Shown here: positions 13,268-25,223 of the stretch, piece after piece
Position numbering within the stretch: position 1 is the first letter of the stretch
Layout: each line of letters opens with the position of its first letter
Source of the DNA: Sapria himalayana
Taxonomy: Eukaryota; Streptophyta; Magnoliopsida; Malpighiales; Rafflesiaceae
Reading direction: 5' to 3'
DNA length: 64,000 bases
Assembly: GCA_029783825.1 (NCBI GenBank)
Contig: JAREIK010001331.1
Location: 219,261 to 283,260, forward strand
The notes under the pieces: generated by a model
Told to the model about the DNA's origin: nothing
The model's input: the letters and a program-made list of their open reading frames with translations, nothing else
Databases searched by the model: none
Position numbers and translations under genes: made by a program

Positions 13268-16200
13268 CAAAAAATAAAAAAAATAAATTTTTTGATATTT
13301 TTTTTAAATAACACGTATAAACCACTAAATGGATGCATAGTTAAATCAATAAACTTTTAAACACCGTAATGCCAAAATACATAAACCATTAAACCGCTAT
13401 ATACTACTTAATAATTAATAAATCTAATTTTTAAATCTATTTATTATAATTTTAATTATTCATTTTAATTATTTATTAGTTTATTTTTATTGAAATATTT
13501 ATTACAAAATAAATTATAAGTACGAAAAATTTAATTAAAAAAATATATATTCTTATAAAAGAAGTAAAAATTTAAAAATTAAAAATTGTTATACAGAAAT
13601 ATATTTTACTATAATGTTGAATCAATTTGGGTTTTGTACTTATTTTTTAATTAATATCTATCTTAATATCAATAGTTTATAAATTTAATTTTGATCATTA
13701 TTATATTATATATCAATAAAATTATTTATATGATATATAATTATTAATATTATTATAACTAAGTATTGTATTCACATTTCATAAAATTTTAAATATTATT
13801 ATATTTTCAAATGTTATAACCTATGAAAATTAGAAAAAATTATAGAATTTTTTTTTGATATTTTATTTTTTTAAATAAAACATATAAACCACTAAAAGCC
13901 TAAAAACATAAATCACTTAAATACTAAATGAAAAAACCTCTAAATATTTAATCCATTAAAGTGGTATACAGTAATAATAAATAATAAATATCATTTTAAA
14001 TTTTATTCAGTATAATTTTAAAATTTTATTTTAAATATTTATCAGTTTATTTTTATATAAATATTAATTATAAAATAAATTATTAGTGAGAAATATCTAA
14101 TTTAAATTAAACCGGTATCCCTAAATTATAAATAATAAATTTCATTTTTTTTCAATATAATTTTAAATATTCAATTTACTTATTTATTTGTTTATTTTTA
14201 TAAATATATTAATTACAGAATAAATTATGAGTTAGACGAATATAATTTATATAATCATTTTTCATCAAAAAAATATACATAAACTTTTTAAATGAAAAAA
14301 AAATTCAAAACAAAAAAGTATTATATAGTAATATATTTTGCTTTGCTTCTGAATCATTTTAGGGTTTGTAATTATATTTTAATTCAAATCTATCTTATTA
14401 ATAATAGATTATTAATTTATTTTTGATCATTATTAGAATATTTATCAATAAAATTGTTTATATTGAATTTATATGATATATAAATATAATGATTATTATA
14501 ACTAAAGATTGTATTCACTTTAGAAAAAACTTTAAAATTTAGTGTATTTTCAAAGGTTATAACCTTTGAAAATATCAAAAAATAACAAAAATAATTTTTT
14601 TTTAATTTTATTTTTAAATAAAACCTATAAACCACTAAATGCATACACAATTAAATCAGTAAACACCTAAGCCCCGTAATACTTAAAATCATAAACCATT
14701 AAACTGCTATATAATACATAATAATTAATAAATCTAATTTTAATTTCTATTTATTATTGTTTTAAATATTCATTTTAATTATTTATTAGTTTATTTTTAT
14801 AGAAATATTTATTAAAAAATAAATTATGAGTGCGACAAATATAATTTAAATAATTTATTTTTAATCAAAAAAAAATATACGCTTATAAAAGAAGTAAAAA
14901 TTTAAAAATTAAAAATTATTATATAGTAATATATTATAGTTTAATCTTGAATCGATTTGGGTATTATAAAAATTTTTTAATTATTATCTATCTTATTATT
15001 AATAGTTTATTAATTTAATTTTTGATCATTATTATATTATCTATCAATATAATTATTTTTATTGAATTTATATGATATATAATTATTAATATTAAAATAA
15101 CTAAATATTCTATTCACAATTCAAAAAAATTTAAATATTATTATATTTTCAAAGGTTATAGCGTATGAAAATGAAAAAAAATTCCAAATTTTTTTGTTAT
15201 TTTATTGTTTAAATAAAACCTATAAACCACTAAATGCCTAAAAACATAATTTGTTTAACTCCTAAACGAAAAAACCTCTAAATACTTAAACATTTAAATA
15301 GGTGTACATTAATAAAAAATCATAAATCTCAATTTAATTTTTATTAAGTATAATTTTATATTTTTATTTTAATTATTTATCAGTTTAATTTTATAGAAAT
15401 ATTAATTACAAAATAAATTATAAGTGAGACATATCTAATACAGATAATTTATTTTTCATCAAAAAAAAATATATCCTTATATAATGAGGCAATATTTTAA
15501 AAACAAAAAATTATTATTTAGTAATATATTTTATTTTGATTTTGAATCATTTTAGATTTTGCAATTATATTTTAATTTATATCATTCTTTTTAATAATAA
15601 TTTATTTATTTTTTATTGATCATTATTATAATATGTATTAATAAAATTATTTATATTGAGTTTACATTATATATAATTATTAAGATTATTATAACTAAAT
15701 ATTATATTCACATTTTAAACAAATTAAAAATTATTATATTTTCAAAGGTTATAACCTTCAAAAATTATAAAAAATAACAAAAATAAATTTTTTGTTATAT
15801 CATTGTTTAAATAAAACTTATAAACCATTAAATGCCTAAACACATAAATCTCTAAACTCCTAAACCCCGAAGCCCCTACATACTTAAACCTTTAAACTCG
15901 TAAACCTTATATAATTTAAATAATATATTGAAATATTAATTACAAAATAAATTATGAGTGATACAAATATAATTTAAATAATTTATTTTTAATCAAAAAA
16001 AATATATAAGCTTATAAAAAGAAGCAAAAACTAAAAAACAAAAATTATTATTTAGTAATAAATTTTACATTGTTTTTAAATCATTTTAGGTTTTTTAATT
16101 ATATTTTTATTTATATCTATCAAATTAATAATAGCATATTTATTTATTTTTTGATAATTGATATCATATCTATCAATAAAATTGTTTATATTTAGTTTAT

Positions 16201-17162
16201 ATTATATATAATTATAATGATTATTATTACAAAATATTGTATTCACATTTTTAAAAAAATTTAAATTTATTATATTTTCAATGGTTATAACCTTTGAAAA
16301 TGTGAAAAAATATCAAAAATATTTTTTTTGTTATTTCATTGTTTAAATAAAACCTATAACCCACTAAATGCCTAAAAACATAAATCGCTAAACTCCTAAA
16401 CGAAAAAACTTCTAAATACTTAAATCATTCAATTGGTAAACTTTAATAATAATTCAAAAATCTCATTTTAATTTTTATTCAGTATAATTTTAAATTTTTA
16501 TTTTTATTATTTATCAGTTTATTTTTATTGAAATACTAATTACAAAATTAATTATTAGAGAGACAGATCTAATTTAATTTAAAATAGTATCCCTAAATAA
16601 TAAATAATAAATCTCATTTTTTTCATTATAATTTTAAAATTTCATTTTAATTTTTTATTTGATTATTTATATGTAAATATTAATTACAAAATAAATTGAG
16701 CTAGACAAGAATAATTTATATAAATTATTTTTCATCAAAAAATTATAGATCAACTTTTTAAAATAAAAAAATTTTTCAAAAAAAACTATTATATAGTAAT
16801 ATATTTTGCTTTGTTTCTGAATCATTTTAGGTTTTGTAATTATATTTTATTTGATATCTATCTTATTAATAATAGATTATTAATTTATTTTTTGATCATT
16901 ATTAGAATATTTATCAATAAAATTATTTATATTGAATTTACATGTTATATAATTTTAAAGATTTTTATAACTAAATATTATATTTACATTTGAAAATAAT
17001 TTAAAAATTATTATATGTTTAAAGGTTATCATCTTTGAAAATGAGATAAAATCACAAAAATAAATTTTTTGTTAGTTTATTGTCTATATAAAACCTATAA
17101 ACTACTAAATGCCTAAACGCTTAAATCATTAAACTCCTAAACCCCAAAAGCACAAAATCTTA

Positions 17163-17205
17163 AAATACTTAAACATTTAAACCATCTTTAATGGTTTAAG
17201 TATTT
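17163..17205. repeat. Foldback where an octamer block meets its own inverse
   Basis: AAATACTTAAAC reads into ATTTAAACCAT, then CTTT, then AATGGTTTAAGTATTT, which is the complement of the first part. The array then resumes + in mid-monomer (ATAAATAATATATAAATATC). The same structure lies at 53989-54031, so it predates the direct duplication. Confidence 0.85.
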
Positions 17206-19371
17206 ATAAATAATATATAAATATCTATCAATAAATAATAGGTTATTAATTTATTTTTTGATCATTATTATATTTATATTTAGTTTAATAGTATCTATCA
17301 ATAAAATTGTTTATTTTTAATTTACATGATATATATTTATTAAGTTTATTATAACTAAATATTGTATTCTCATTTGAAAAAAATTTAAAAATTATTATAT
17401 TTATAAAGGTTATAACCTTCAAAATTGATAAAAAATTTGAAAAATAATTTTTTTGTTATTTCAGTATTTAAATAAAACATATAAACAACTAAATGCCTAA
17501 ACACTTAAATCACTAAACTCTTAAACTCCTAAATACTTAAACCATTAAACCGGTATACCCTAAATAATTAATCATAAATCTCATTTTTATTTGTTTTCTT
17601 TATAATTTTAATATTCATTTTAATTATTTATTAGTTTATTTTTATAGAAATATTAATTGCAAAATAAAATTATGAATGAGACAAATATAATTTAAATTAT
17701 TTATAATCATCAAAAAAATTTATAAGCTTTTAAAAAGAATCAAAAATTTAAAAATAAAAATTTAATATTTAGTAATATATTTTACTTTGATTTTGAATCA
17801 TTTTAGGTTTTGCAAATATATTTTATATAATATCTATCTTATTAAAAATAGTTTATTAATATATTTTATGATCAGTATTATAATCTCGATCAATAAAATT
17901 ATTTATATTGAATTTACATGATATTTAATTTTTATGATTATTATAATTAAATATTGTATTAACATTTGAAAAAAAAATAAAACTTAATAAATTTTCAATG
18001 GTTATAACCTTGAAAATGAGAAAAAATCATAAAAATAATTTTTTTGTTATTTAATTATTTAAATAAAACCTATAAACCACAAAATACCTAAATACTTAAA
18101 TTACTAAATTCCTCAACCCTGATACTGCTGCACCACACACACATAGCAACGGACCACAGAACACACGTGCTCATATTCTTATCCATTTTGGTGTAGCATT
18201 TAGAGGGGTCAGCAAGTCCTGGAAGGAGCCAGAAGTATGGGCCACCAGCTTGTAGAGGGCCCCACTAGCAAGCTGGGATGATAACATTGAGACAACTTAC
18301 TAGACCGAGCAGTGTGATCGGGAGTAAACCCAGGAGTAGCTAGGAATGGGTCCCACTAGCCCTATCAGGCCGCATAGACGGTGGCTGCCCAACCGTCGGC
18401 CAATAGGAGTAGCGGGTAATCCATGATTAATTGGAGAGCCGGAAAAATCCAAAGCATCACCAAGCAGGGATAGTAAGCAATGGAGTCCAGACCAGCCACA
18501 CAGGAGCGAAAGATTCAAACTTGTAGTTTATGTTTGTAGTCTTATTTGTATTTTGGACTTTGTCTGCACCATGTACTTGTAAAGATGGATCATGCCATAC
18601 TCACACACACAATCTTGTTTGTTCTCTATGTAGCATGCAATAAGGGCAACTGGACCCATGAGTATCTCTAAGTGGGAACCACTATGGATTTTGTAAATAC
18701 ACATTAGGCGATGCGACACTCCCGGGAGCAGAAGACCCATCTTTATAGCATTTTGTAATTTTACTTGTATTCTAGCTTGGTTCTATCATAAATAATTAGA
18801 CTATGAGATGGACCTCATCACAGATGTACACCGATGCATGCATATTTTTTGATATTTTATCAGTGCAACATACAGCCTCTTCTTCGAACTCGAGGAGGAA
18901 GCATTCTAACCAAGAGATACTATTTTGAGGATCATTAGAGAAAAAGAATGTGGAATTCAGAGGTGAGAATGAATTGACAAAGTGTCGTAGATATGGACTT
19001 GTGGATTTAAGGGTATTCAGTTTTATGTGGATTCCAATGCATAGCAATGACATAGGCAAGTGCTTGATGCTGCATATCACACACATGCACAATCTTATAT
19101 TTGCATAGTTTTAATATGGTCCATCATTCAGGTTCCTCAAAAAGGCTTGGACAAATCCGAATGGAAAGGACATAGTGTGCATAATGACTCAATGCCAACT
19201 CTGACGTCCGGGAATTCCAGGTGATTTTAGTTGTATTCATACGCTTGGAATTATCAGACATTATATTTTTTTATGTATTTTCTTCATAATCATTAAGGTG
19301 CATAGGATTTGGTGGGCTGGCCTAAATTAGTTACCCTTTTAGTCTCTTCTATGTTGTCTGCCAAAATGATA

Positions 19372-19398
19372 AATAAAGTGTGTATTTTAGAAAAAAAA
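19372..19398 (+). promoter_or_regulatory. Polyadenylation-like signal and A-tract
   Basis: AATAAA, then 13 bases (GTGTGTATTTTAG), then A8. Copy 2 keeps the signal at 56202-56207 and has a longer, interrupted A-tract (from 56221). The order resembles the 3' end of a plus-strand transcript copied into DNA, or the R/U5 part of an LTR. Composition alone makes chance A-runs possible. Confidence 0.4.
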
Positions 19399-19474
19399 CC
19401 ATAAACCCTAAACTTTAAATCCTAAACCTTAAACCATAAACTATAACCCTAACCCATAAACCATAAATCCTAAA
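19399..19474 (+). repeat. Degenerate plant-telomere-like heptamers, copy 1
   Basis: About ten to eleven units close to CCCTAAA (CCATAAA, CCCTAAA, CTTTAAA, TCCTAAA, CCTTAAA, CCATAAA...), mostly 7 bp apart, directly after the A-tract. The repeat unit of most plant telomeres is CCCTAAA/TTTAGGG. This is an interstitial, decayed run, not a chromosome end. Its counterpart is 56237-56313. Confidence 0.75.
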
Positions 19475-22400
19475 TCTCATGTTTTGCACTTTTATAATCA
19501 AATTACTAAGTGTTAAATTTAAATTGAAATTCACAACTTTTAGGAATGTCATAGATTTATCTTTTTGTATATGTAACACAAATTCATGACTCAAGGGGTG
19601 AGTTATGGTTCCAGTCACTTTCTTGCTTTAGATTACTATAGCATTAGTAATGGTCATGATTGTAGATTTTGTCTCTAGAACACAAAATCATATCGATGAG
19701 AATATGCCATAACTTATGTCTCTCTGTTGAACTTATTGTAATGGCACTAAGAATGTTCATGAATACATATTTAATCACTATAATACTGGTTCATAGAATT
19801 GGATATGACCATAGCATGTGCATTTTATCTATATATTGCAAAGTCATTGCACTAGGAATGATTGTAACTTTGGACAATCCTCTAGAGCAAAAGTCATGAC
19901 CCTAGAAAATGTTAAAGCTCGAGTAATACTCTTTATAACTTTCTATAGCAAAAATTCTTGGGATTGGAAATATACCTATGGCATTTTCCTTTAATTTGTG
20001 ACATCAAGTGTCAATATGCAAGACTAATATTTTGAGCAATGATTAAAACCTTTTATACATTTTAATATGATTCATTTACACCTTTTTGGGTTTTGTTAGC
20101 TTGTATACATAACTCATTTAATATAAAAAGAAAGAAATGATACTTTTCATATCCATGAGGATATAAAAAAATGGCTTCGACCTGCCAATAAAATAAATTT
20201 TTTGATTCTTGATTGAAAGAGAGCCCATACTCCTTGATCTGCTCAAACTACTCTGAGGCTAGTTTGTTCTATTAGGCTACAAGGTGGTTATTTTTTTAGA
20301 GGTGAACTATGTTTTAAAAAAATTGATTTGAGTGTGTGCTTGAGAGATATTTTAGAAGAAATTACAATAATCAATTTAAATAGCATCCTCAACAACTAGC
20401 TATTTCAACACATAGAGGTACAACATTTGGTTAGACTGTTAGCGTACATGAGTCAAATTACCTTTGATAGCCTAGTGACTCAACATCAAATATTATGATA
20501 CATAATAGAGTAAAGTAAAAGCTCTTATTATTTTGGTTAGAGCTTTAGCAATCATTCTAGAGTTGAGAGAGGAACAAAATAAATTATTTTAATTATTCAG
20601 TATAATTTTAATTTTAATTTTAATTATTTTTCCGTTTATTTTTATAGAAATATTAATTACAAAATAAATTATTAGTGAGACATATCTAATTTAAATTAAA
20701 CCAGTATATCCTAAATAATAAAGAATAAATCTCATTTTTTTAAATTAATTTTAAATATTCAAATTTAATTATTTATTTGTTTATTTTTATATAAATATTA
20801 ATTAAAAAATAAATTGAGTTAGACAAATATAATTTATATAAATTATTTTTCATCAAAAAAAATATAGATAAACTTATTAAAAGAAAAAAAAATTAAAAAC
20901 AACAAATTATTATATAGTAATATAATTTGCTTTGCTTCTAAATCATTATAGGTTTGTAATTATATTTTAATTGAGATATATCTTATTAATAATAGATTAT
21001 TAATTTATATTTTGATCATAATTAGAATATTTATCAATAATATTGTTTATTTTGAATATATAAGATATATAAATATAATTATTATTATAACTAAATATTG
21101 AATTCACAATTGAAATAAATTTAAAAATTATTATATTTTCAAAGTATAACCTTAGAAAATATAAAAAAATTATAAAAATAAATATTTTGTTATTTTAATT
21201 TTTAAATAAAAACTATAAACTAATAAATGCATACAAAGTTAAATCAGTAAACTCCTAATTTCCGTAATGCATTATTAAAATTATTATAACTAAATATTGT
21301 ATTCACATTTCTAAAAATTTTAAATTTTATTACATTTTCAAAGGTTATAACCTATGAAAATGACAAAAAATTACAATTTTTTTTTGTTATTTTATTGTTT
21401 TAATAAAACCTATAAACCACTAAATGCCTAAAAACATAAATCACTAAAGTCATAAACTACAAATCCTATAAATACATAAAATATTAAACTAGTATACATT
21501 ATTAATAATTCATAAATCTCATTTTAATTTTTATTGAGTATAATTTCAAATTTTTATTTTAATTATTTATTAGTTTATTTTTATAGAAATATTAATTACA
21601 AAATAAATTATTAGTGAGACAGATCTAAATTTAATAAGACTGGTATACCTTAAATAATAAATAATAAATAATAAATATCATTTTTTTATCATTATAATTT
21701 TTAACATTCATTTTAATTATTATTTTTTTATTTTTATATAAATATTATTTAAAAAATAAATTATGAGTTAGACAAATATAATTTATCTAAATTATTTTTA
21801 ATAAAAAAAGTATAGATAAACTTTTTAAAATAAAAAAAAATTTCAAAACAAAAAATTATTACATAGTAATATATTTTGCTTTGCTTATGAATCATTTTAT
21901 ATTTTGTAATTATATTTTAATTGATATCTATCTTATTAATAATATTTTTTTTAATTTATTTTTTGATAATTATTAGAATATCTATCAATAAAATTATTTA
22001 TATTGAATTTATATGATATTTAATTATTATGGTTATTATAACTAAATATTTAATTCACTTTTGAAAAAAATTTAAAAATTATTATATTTTCAAAGGTTAT
22101 AACCTTTGAAAATATCAAAAAATAATAAACATAAATGTTTTGTTATTTTATTTTTTAAATAAAACCTATAAACCACTAAATGCATACACAATTAATTCAG
22201 TAAACACATAAACCTCGTAATACCTAAATACATAAACCATTAAACTGCTATATAATACATAATAATTAATAAATCTAATTTTAATTTCTATTTATTATAG
22301 TTTATATATTCATTTTAATTATTTATTCGTTTATTTTTATAGAAATATTTATTATAAAATAAATTATGAGTGGGACAAATATAATTTAAATAATTTATTA

Positions 22401-25201
22401 TTAATCACAAAGAAAATATATACGCTTATAAAAGAAGTACAAATTTAAAAACTAAAAATTTTTATCCAGTAATATATTTTACTTTAATTTTGAATCAATT
22501 TGGGGTTTGTAAATATTTTTTAATTAATATATATCTTATTATTAATAGTTTATTAATTTATTTTTTGATCATTATTATAATATCTATTAATAAAATTATT
22601 TATATTGAATTTAAATAATATATAATTATTAATATTATTAAAACAAAATATTATATTCACATTTCAAAAAATTTTAAAAATTATTATATTTTCAAAGGTT
22701 ATAACCTATGAAAATAAGAAAAAATTACAAACTTTTTTTTTATTTTATTGATTAAATAAAACCAATAAACCACTAAATGCTTACAAACCTAAAATGCTAA
22801 ACTCCTAAAAGACAAAACCTCTAAATACTTAACCCATTAAACCAGTATACATTAATAATAAATCATAAATATCATTTTAATTTTTATTAAGTATAATTTT
22901 AAATTTTTATTTTAATTAATTTTCAGTTTATTTTTATAAAAATATTAATTATAAAATAAAATATTAGTTAGAGAGATCTAATTTAAATTAGACTGGTATA
23001 CCCTAAATAATAAATAATAAAACTCATTTTTTTTCATTATATTTTTAATTATTCATTTTAATTATTTATTTGTATATTTTTTATATAATTATTAATTACA
23101 AAATAAATTATGAGTTAAACAATTATAATTTATATAAATTATTTTTCATCAAAAAATTATAAATAAACTTTTTAAAAGAAAAAAAAAATTTCAAAACAAA
23201 AAATTATTATATAGTAATATATTTTGCTTTTCTTCTGAATCATTTTAATATTTGTAATTATATTTTAAATGATATCTATCTTATTAATAATAGATTATTA
23301 ATTTATTTTTTGCTCATTATTAGAAAATTTATCAATAAGAAAGTTTATATTGATTTTATATGCTATATAAATATAATGATTATTATGACTAAATATTATA
23401 ATCACTTTTGAAAAAAAATTTAAAATTATAATATTTTCAAAGGTTATAACCTTTGAAAATTTGAAAAATAAAAACAAATTTTTTTTATTATTTCTTTGTT
23501 TAAATAAAACCTATACACCACTAAATGCCTAAACACTTAAATGACTAAAATTCTATATCAAAGGTTATAACCTAAATATTGAATTCACTTTTGAAAAAAA
23601 TTTAAAAATTTTTATATTTTCAAATATTATAACCTTTGAAAATATCAAAAAATAATAAAAATAATGGTTTGTTATTTTATTTTGTAAATAAAACCTATAA
23701 ACCACTAAATGCATACACAATTAAATTAGTAAACACCTAAACCCCGTAATACATAAATACATAAACCATTAAACTTCTATATAATACATAATAATTAATA
23801 AATATAATTTTAATTTCTATTTATTATAGTTTATATATTCATTTTAATTATTTATTAGTTTATTTTTATAAAAATATTTTTTAAAAAATAAATTATGAGT
23901 TTGACAAATATAATTTAAATAATTTATTTTAAATCAAAAAAATATATACGCTTCTAAAAGAAGTAAGAATTTAAAAATTATAAATTATTATCTAGTAATA
24001 TATTTTACTTTAATTTTGAATCAATTTGGGTTTTGTAAATATTATTTAATTAATATCTATCTTATTATTAATAGTTTATTAATTTAATTTTTTCTCATTA
24101 TTATAATATTTATAAATAAAATTATTTATATTGAATTATTATCATATATAATTATTAATATTATTATAACAAAATATTATATTCACATTTCAAAAAATTT
24201 TAAATATTATTATATTTTCAAAGGTTAGAACATATGAAAATGAGAAAAAATTACAAATTTTTTTTTGTTATTTTATTGATTAAATAAAACGAATAAACTA
24301 CTAAATGCCTAAAAACCAATATTTCTATACTCCTAAAAGACAAAACCTCTAAATACTTAATCCATTAAACTAGTGTACATTAATAATAAATCATAAATAT
24401 CATTTTAATATTCATTCAGTATAATTTTAAATTTTTATTTTAATTAATTTTCAGTTTATTTTTATAGAAATTTTAATTACAAAATAAATTATTAGTTAGA
24501 CAGATCTAATTTAAATTAGATCGGTATACCTTAACTAATAAATAATAAACCTCATTTTTTTCATTATAATTTTAAATATTCATTTTAATTATTTATTTGT
24601 ATATTTTTATATAATTATTAATTACAAAATAAATTATGAGTTAAACTAATATAATTTATATAAATTATTTTTCATCAAAAAATTATAAATAAACTTTTTA
24701 AAAGAAAAAAAATTTTAAAACAAAAAATTATTATATTGTAATATATTTTGCTTTTCTTCTGAATCATTTTAATATTTATAATTATATTTTAAAGGATATA
24801 TATCTTATTAATAATAGATTATTAATTTATTTTTTGCTCATTATTAGAATATTTATCAATAAGAATATTTATATTGAATTTATATGCTATATAAATATAA
24901 TGATTATTATAACTAAATATTATATTCACTTTTGAAAAAAATTTTAAAATTATTATATTTTCAAAGGTTATAACCTTTGAAAATGTGAAAAAATTAAAAA
25001 AAAATATTCTTTTTATTATTTCTTTGTTTAAATAAAACCTATACACCCCTAAATGCCTAAACACTTAAATGACTAAACTACAAAATCCCTATACCCCTAT
25101 ATAGATTATCCTTTAAACCAGTATACACTAAAATATAATTAATAAATTTCATTTTTATTTTTTTTCATTATAATTTAAAAAAATCATTTTGATTGTTTTG
25201 T

Positions 25202-25223
25202 TATATATATATATATATATATA
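25202..25223. repeat. (TA)n microsatellite in a class C monomer
   Basis: About 22 bp of alternating T and A in the body of a class C monomer. A comparable run sits at the same relative place in the inverted class C copy at 38667-38689. Confidence 0.85.

Larger units (their letters stand above)
12114..18119 (+). repeat. Satellite array, segment 3; copy 1 of the direct segmental duplication
   Basis: Plus-orientation monomers. The start (AATATTTGTTTATAC, then ACAGCAATAAAAAATC) matches the start at 51467. The end (octamer block followed by TGATACTGCTGCACC) matches 54949/54950. This copy is about 6.0 kb against about 3.5 kb at 51467-54949. The extra ~2.5 kb lies between about 14100 and 16600, close to four monomers, which fits unequal exchange. 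It holds a 13-bp minisatellite (12211-12275), a palindrome variant at 13234-13267 and a foldback at 17163-17205. No gene seen. Confidence 0.9.
18120..20577. other. Non-satellite block, copy 1 (unrecognised; possibly retroelement-derived)
   Basis: Base composition changes sharply to near-normal. It opens TGATACTGCTGCACC inside an octamer block and ends near GAGAGAGGAACAAAAT before satellite resumes. I do not recognise a protein in either strand. The longest ORFs (72, 70, 98, 67 and 76 codons) are broken differently in the second copy and show no family motif. The first ~1.27 kb ends in a polyadenylation-like AATAAA (19372-19377) and an A8 run (19391-19398), then telomere-like heptamers. The opening TG and the polyadenylation-like signal would suit an LTR or a retroposed transcript, but no clean ends or target-site duplication were found. 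Satellite on the two sides does not rejoin within one monomer. Confidence 0.6.

Noticed and set aside
14417..14650. Minus-strand ORFs across the palindrome (also 24822-25064, 54022-54252, 58702-58905)
   Set aside because: Same explanation on the other strand: a low stop count in one frame of a tandem repeat, not conserved from monomer to monomer.
18300..19092. Minus-strand ORFs of 70-98 codons in the non-satellite block (and 55117-55344, 55624-55920 in copy 2)
   Set aside because: The two copies align as DNA, but frames are not protected: indels change the reading and there is no recognisable motif. I treat them as chance ORFs.
19399..19474. A true chromosome end
   Set aside because: The heptamers are degenerate, few, flanked on both sides by other DNA and duplicated in the window.
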